This document shows, one piece after another, positions 28,680 to 32,500 of a stretch of 32,500 nt of DNA. Each line of letters opens with the position of its first letter. The first letter of the stretch is position 1. A program made the translations under genes and the position numbers. This DNA comes from Prorocentrum cordatum (lineage: Eukaryota > Sar > Dinophyceae > Prorocentrales > Prorocentraceae): assembly GCA_963575745.1 (NCBI GenBank), contig CAUYUJ010001703.1, positions 430,001-462,500 on the forward strand, in the 5' to 3' direction. The notes beneath the pieces were generated by a model, which was not told the DNA's origin, searched no databases, and worked only from the letters and a program-made list of their open reading frames with translations.

Positions 28680-29860
28680 AGTAAGCTTAATTGTCGCTAA
28701 AAATCCGCCATCGTGCCGCCGGGCACTCAGTGGACTCAGTAGAGCAACGAATACAATTCAAAAGACCGACAGCCCCGAGAACCGTGCGCTTTCTTGGGCG
28801 CTCCTGGGGGTTGGGGCGCATGCCGCGTGACTTCCCTGAAGCCAAGAGGGGCCCAAACGGGCCACGAGCCCAAGAAGCCCACAAGACGGCCCAAGTGGAC
28901 CCCAACAGCACCCCCAAGAGGGTCCCAAGCGGCCGCAAGAGTCCCCCAGGGGACTCGAAGACAACCCAAAACAGCCCCCACGAGGCTTCGGAGAGCCCTC
29001 TGGAGAGATCCCCACTGCCTCGAAAGGGTTTTTTCTCCGAACAGCGCCACACACGCCCATGCATAGGGGATGTCCACACCCGTGCCGCCCGTTTTTTGTA
29101 GCGCAGTCCTGTTACTTGTGGACCACCATGGGGATTCAGGATACCATGTCATTACTTCGGTATGTACACGCCCACCACGACGCCTGTCAATTATCCGTTC
29201 CGTGTCGAAGAAAATCGTGACACATCTCACTGCGTGTTAATACCGCATGGTGCCAAGAACAGACCTTCGCGGAATTTTCGCTTCGCACAAGCAAATCCAA
29301 GCAAATAGCAAGGCCGTCTAAGGCGAAGCTGGGCCCAAACCAAGCAAAACCGAGCACATTGAGGACGTCTCAAGCGAAACCGGGCCCAAACCAGACCGAA
29401 CCAAGCACATGTTGAGGACTTATCAAGCAAAACTGGGCCCGAGCCATGCCAAACAAGGGGCCGAACCGTGCAGACTCCGAGGATACCTCCGGCGGGGCGC
29501 GCGGCCAAACCATGCCAAACCAGGGGCCAAACCAGGCAGATTTGAGGACGTCCTGGTCATGATCGCCGAAACCGGGCTGCATCCACACTCCTGAATAAGA
29601 CTCCAACTAAAGGAGTGGACCACCCCAAGGCCCCCCCTCCCCCGCGCAGGCGGAAGCCCGTTCAGAACTGCACGGGGGCGGGCGTTTGGACCGCGCGCCC
29701 TCTGATGCGGTCGGGGTTGGGAGTAGAAGTCGTCATTTGTCTTTGGGTTTGGGGCCTTGGTGTGGCGTTGGGAAAATACTTCCCAGCCTGTAGAGACATC
29801 CGAACAGGCCTTCGACCTAAAAACTCAGGCGCGGTGGCGAGATGGGCTGAAGGACACCAG
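28680..29860. other. Region upstream of the BTB gene, repeat-rich
   Basis: The first exon of the BTB gene may lie here but was not recognised. At 28790-28985 the sequence has the GCCCAAGAGGG repeat style, and at 29290-29545 a degenerate unit near 60 bases recurs (CTGGGCCCAAACCAAGC and variants, followed by TTGAGGAC). No RNA gene or domain was seen. Confidence 0.55.
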
Positions 29861-29979
29861 ATCCGCCGCCCCCTGTTGATTCATCACAGGGGTGCCTGGC
29901 GTGCTGAACCCTCTAGGTTTTGGTTTTGGTTCTTTTTCCAAAAGAACTCCCCCTGGGGCTTCGGCCCGTCCCGCCGGCC
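29861..29979. repeat. Dispersed block, copy 1 (second copy 30624-30741)
   Basis: The stretch beginning GATCCGCCGCCCCCTGTTGA, through CCAAAAGAACTCCCCCTGGG to CGGCCCGTCCCGCCGGC, is repeated at 30624-30741 with about ten differences. A shorter, more decayed third copy is visible at about 32212-32290. Confidence 0.8.
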
Positions 29980-30468
29980 ACCCGGAAGGCCCCCAATTCC
30001 CCAATTTCCTGCCCAAGACGGCTCCAAAAACGGCCGTTTCGCTCGGGACATCCTCAACAAATCGCGAAGATGGCCCAAGATGGCCTCCAAGTCCGCCCAA
30101 GATGGTCCAAGACGGCCTCCAAGACGGCCCAAGAGGCCTACACGTCCAAGATGGCCTCCAAGACGCCCAAGATGGCCTCCAAGACGGTCCGGGCCCCAAG
30201 TCGGCCCATAGAGGCCCCCCAAACGGCTTCCGACGGCGTCAGACGTGCCAAGAACCCACCAAGATGGCCGAAGTTGGCTCGAAGCTGGCCCAAGAGGCCC
30301 CCAAGAGGGCCTCCAGGAAGGCCAGAAGAGGCCAAAAACATTTATTTTCCGGAGGTTTCTGACGGATTTTGACATTTGCTTCTTTTCGGCCTTCCGACGG
30401 CCCGAGACGGCCCAAGAGCCCCCAAAGATCGCCGAAAGCTTGCCCAAGAGGCCTCCAAGGCGGCCAAG

Positions 30469-30640
30469 ATGACCTTCAAGATGCCCACGTGTTCCCCGAA
30501 GGCTTTCCAAACCGATTCGGGGAACACATGGTCCGATGGCTTGGCAGGTCTGGCCTCTACGTTCGGCCACATAGGCGCTTCCACAAAGGCAGGGGGCGGC
30601 GGTGATTCGCCGTAGGCGTCTTCGATCCGCCGCCCCCTGT
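30469..30640. repeat. 172-bp duplicated block, copy 1
   Basis: The block 30469-30640 and 32058-32229 are both 172 bases long and nearly identical. They share GTTCCCCGAAGGCTTTCCAA, CGATTCGGGGA and GTGATTCGCCGTAGGCGTCT. Within copy 1 GTTCCCCGAA (30491-30500) and TTCGGGGAAC (30516-30525) form a perfect 10-bp hairpin stem. Confidence 0.85.
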
Positions 30641-32057
30641 CGATTCATCGCAGGGGTGCCTGGCGTGCCGAATCCTATCAGTTTTGGTTCTGGTTCTTTT
30701 CCAAAAGAACTCCCCCTGGGACTTCGGCCCGTCCCGCCGGCTACCTGAAAGGATACCGAAAGATCTTCCAAAGGTGGTCGCAAAAGGTTTGTCCGTCCTG
30801 GATGGCTCCAAGATGGCCCAAGATGGCCTCCAAGACGCCTCCAAGACGGCCAAGATGACCTCCGAGACGGCTCAGATGGCCCCAAGATGCCTCCAAGACG
30901 GCCCAAGATGCACCCAAGACGGCCTAAGATGTCCTCAAGATGGCCCAAACCGGCCCAAGAGGCTCCCAAGAGGAGGCCTCCAAGACGGCCCAAGAGGCCT
31001 CCAAGAGGTCCTCCATGAAGGCCGAAGAGGCCGAAATCATTGATGTTCCTTAGGTGTTTGAAGAAGTTTGGTAGTTTCGCCTTTTCGGCTTTCCGACGGC
31101 CCAAGACGGCCCACGAGGCCCCCGAGGTCGCCCCAAAGATCACCCAAGAGGCCTCCAAGATGGCCCCATGACGGCCCAAGAGGCCCCCAAGACGGCCCAA
31201 GAGGGCCCCAAGACGGCCCCAAGAGGGCCCCAAGACGGGCCAAGAGGCCTCCAAGACGCTCAAGATGGACTCTAAGACGGCTCCGAAGCGCCCCAAGAGG
31301 GCCCAAGTCGGCCCAGAGAGGCCCCCAAGACGGCTCCCGACGGCGTCAGACGTGCCAGGAACCCACCACGATGGCCGAAGTTGGCTCGAAGCTGGCCCAA
31401 GACGGCCCAAGAGGCCTCCAAGAGGCCGCCACGACGGCCAGAAAAATGCCAAAAACACGTATTACCCTGTTGCTCATAAAAGTATATTGACAGTTGCTTC
31501 TTTTCGGCCTTCCGACGGCCCGAGACGGCCCACGAGGCCCCCAAAGATCGCCCAAAGATCGCCCAAGAGGCCTCCAAGATGGCCCCAGCACGGCCCAAGA
31601 GGCACCCAAGACGGCCCAGGAGGCCTTCAAGACGCCCAAGATGGCCTCCAAGACGGCCCTGGAGCATTCCAACAGGGCCCCAAGTCGGCCCAGAGAGACC
31701 CCGCAAACGGCTTCCGACGGCGTCAGACGGGCCAGGAGCCCACCAAGATGGCCGAAGATGGCCTAAAGATGGCCCAGGAGGCCTCCAAGAGGGCCCCCAG
31801 GAAAGCCCGAAAAGGCCAAAATAATTGATTTCCCGAGGATGGTTGAAGGATTGTGGCATTTGCTTGTTGTTCGGCCTTCCGACGGCCCGAGACGGCCCAA
31901 GTGCCTCCAAAGATCGCCCAAGACGGCCCCACGAGGCCCCCAAGACGGCTCAAGAGGCCTCCACAACGTCAAGATGGCTTCCAAGACGGCCCAAGAGCCC
32001 TCCAAGACGTCCTCCAAGAAAGCCCGAAAGGGTCAAAATGGCATCCAGACGGACAAA

Positions 32058-32229
32058 ATGACCCTCAAGATGCCCATATGTTCCCCGAAGGCTTTCCAAA
32101 CCGATTCGGGGAGCACATGATCCGATAGCATGGCAGGTCTGGCCTCAACGTTCGGCCACATAGGCGCTTCCAAAAAGGCAAGGGGCGGCGGTGATTCGCC
32201 GTAGGCGTCTTCGATCCTCCGCCCACTGT
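32058..32229. repeat. 172-bp duplicated block, copy 2
   Basis: This is the second copy of the block at 30469-30640, of equal length. The hairpin's right arm has a G for A change (TTCGGGGAGC), which weakens the stem to a G-U pair. The copies are 1589 bases apart. Confidence 0.85.
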
Positions 32230-32500
32230 GGCGTACCACAACGGTGCACGGCGTGCCAGATGTTTTTGCCTTCGGCCCAGCCCGCCAGCCGCACGGAAAC
32301 AAGAGTCTTCCGTGTTTGCTTCCTTGGCCGAAGATAAAACCCAAATGACCTGCAAGACTGCCAAGATGGCCTCCAAAACGGCCAAGATGGCCACAAGAGA
32401 GCCCACGATGGCCCAAAGATGTGTACAAGACGGCCAAATATGTTCCCACGACTGCACAACATCGCCTCAAGATGGTTATAAGATGGTCCAAGACGGCCCA

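Larger units (their letters stand above)
29990..32500. repeat. Composite satellite of CCAAGATGGCC-type units
   Basis: Units such as GGCCCAAGATGGCCTCCAAGA and CCAAGACGGCCC recur every 11-14 bases over about 2.5 kb. Larger blocks repeat inside it: CGGCTTCCGACGGCGTCAGAC or a close variant near 30226, 31332 and 31708, and TTCGGCCTTCCGACGGCCC or a variant near 30385, 31087, 31503 and 31870. The long open frames over this region, on both strands, are made of repeated short peptides and are not genes. Confidence 0.9.

Noticed and set aside
29884-31458. 524-codon open frame on the minus strand
   Set aside because: It consists of short repeated peptides (such as GRLGGLLG) from the CCAAGATGGCC satellite and changes frame between blocks.
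1-32500. Dinoflagellate spliced leader, tRNA, 5S or snRNA genes
   Set aside because: I looked for the leader's conserved TTTTGGCTCAAG-type end and for cloverleaf-like sequences and found none I could support; a covariance-model search would be decisive.

Overview
This looks like nuclear DNA of a dinoflagellate. Four observations support that. (1) A conserved protein kinase can be read across seven tiny exons on the minus strand, and five of its six intron donors are GC or GA instead of GT, with acceptors mostly of the form AG|G, as is known for dinoflagellates. (2) The degenerate retrotransposon on the left has the endonuclease and reverse-transcriptase layout of dinoflagellate non-LTR elements. 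(3) The DNA is GC-rich and very repeat-rich, with few coding bases. (4) Both recognisable host genes lie on the same strand. A Prorocentrum-like species is a guess only; the window cannot settle the species.

Layout from left to right. At 1-285 (minus) is the RNase H tail of one retroelement, and at about 500-3316 (plus) a badly frameshifted non-LTR retrotransposon; 3317-4107 holds an exon-like stretch and a cysteine-rich stretch that may belong to it. At 4890-5055 there is a duplicated hairpin. From 5552 to 25475 (minus) runs a protein kinase gene of the CDPK-like/CAMK type. Its exons are 53 to 103 bases long, about 0.5 kb of coding sequence in 20 kb, and the introns are 0.9 to 7.5 kb long. 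The introns hold short inverted-repeat elements, minisatellites, a kilobase of GGA/TCC repeat, a 72/73-bp tandem array and assorted simple repeats. The glycine-loop end (5') and the end of the C-lobe (3') of the kinase were not found. At 27900-28679 (minus) a single long open exon encodes a Tudor-like plus BTB/POZ protein; it has no ATG, so a 5' exon is probably missing. From 28790 to the right edge the DNA is mostly a composite satellite built from short CCAAGATGGCC-like units, with longer duplicated blocks embedded in it.

How the parts relate. The kinase and BTB genes are arranged head to tail on the minus strand, but nothing visible links their functions. The most informative result is the recovery of a kinase gene that no single open reading frame reveals: the seven pieces join in frame, in the right order, and carry the invariant kinase residues. 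No RNA gene, spliced-leader sequence, CRISPR array or recognisable promoter was found.
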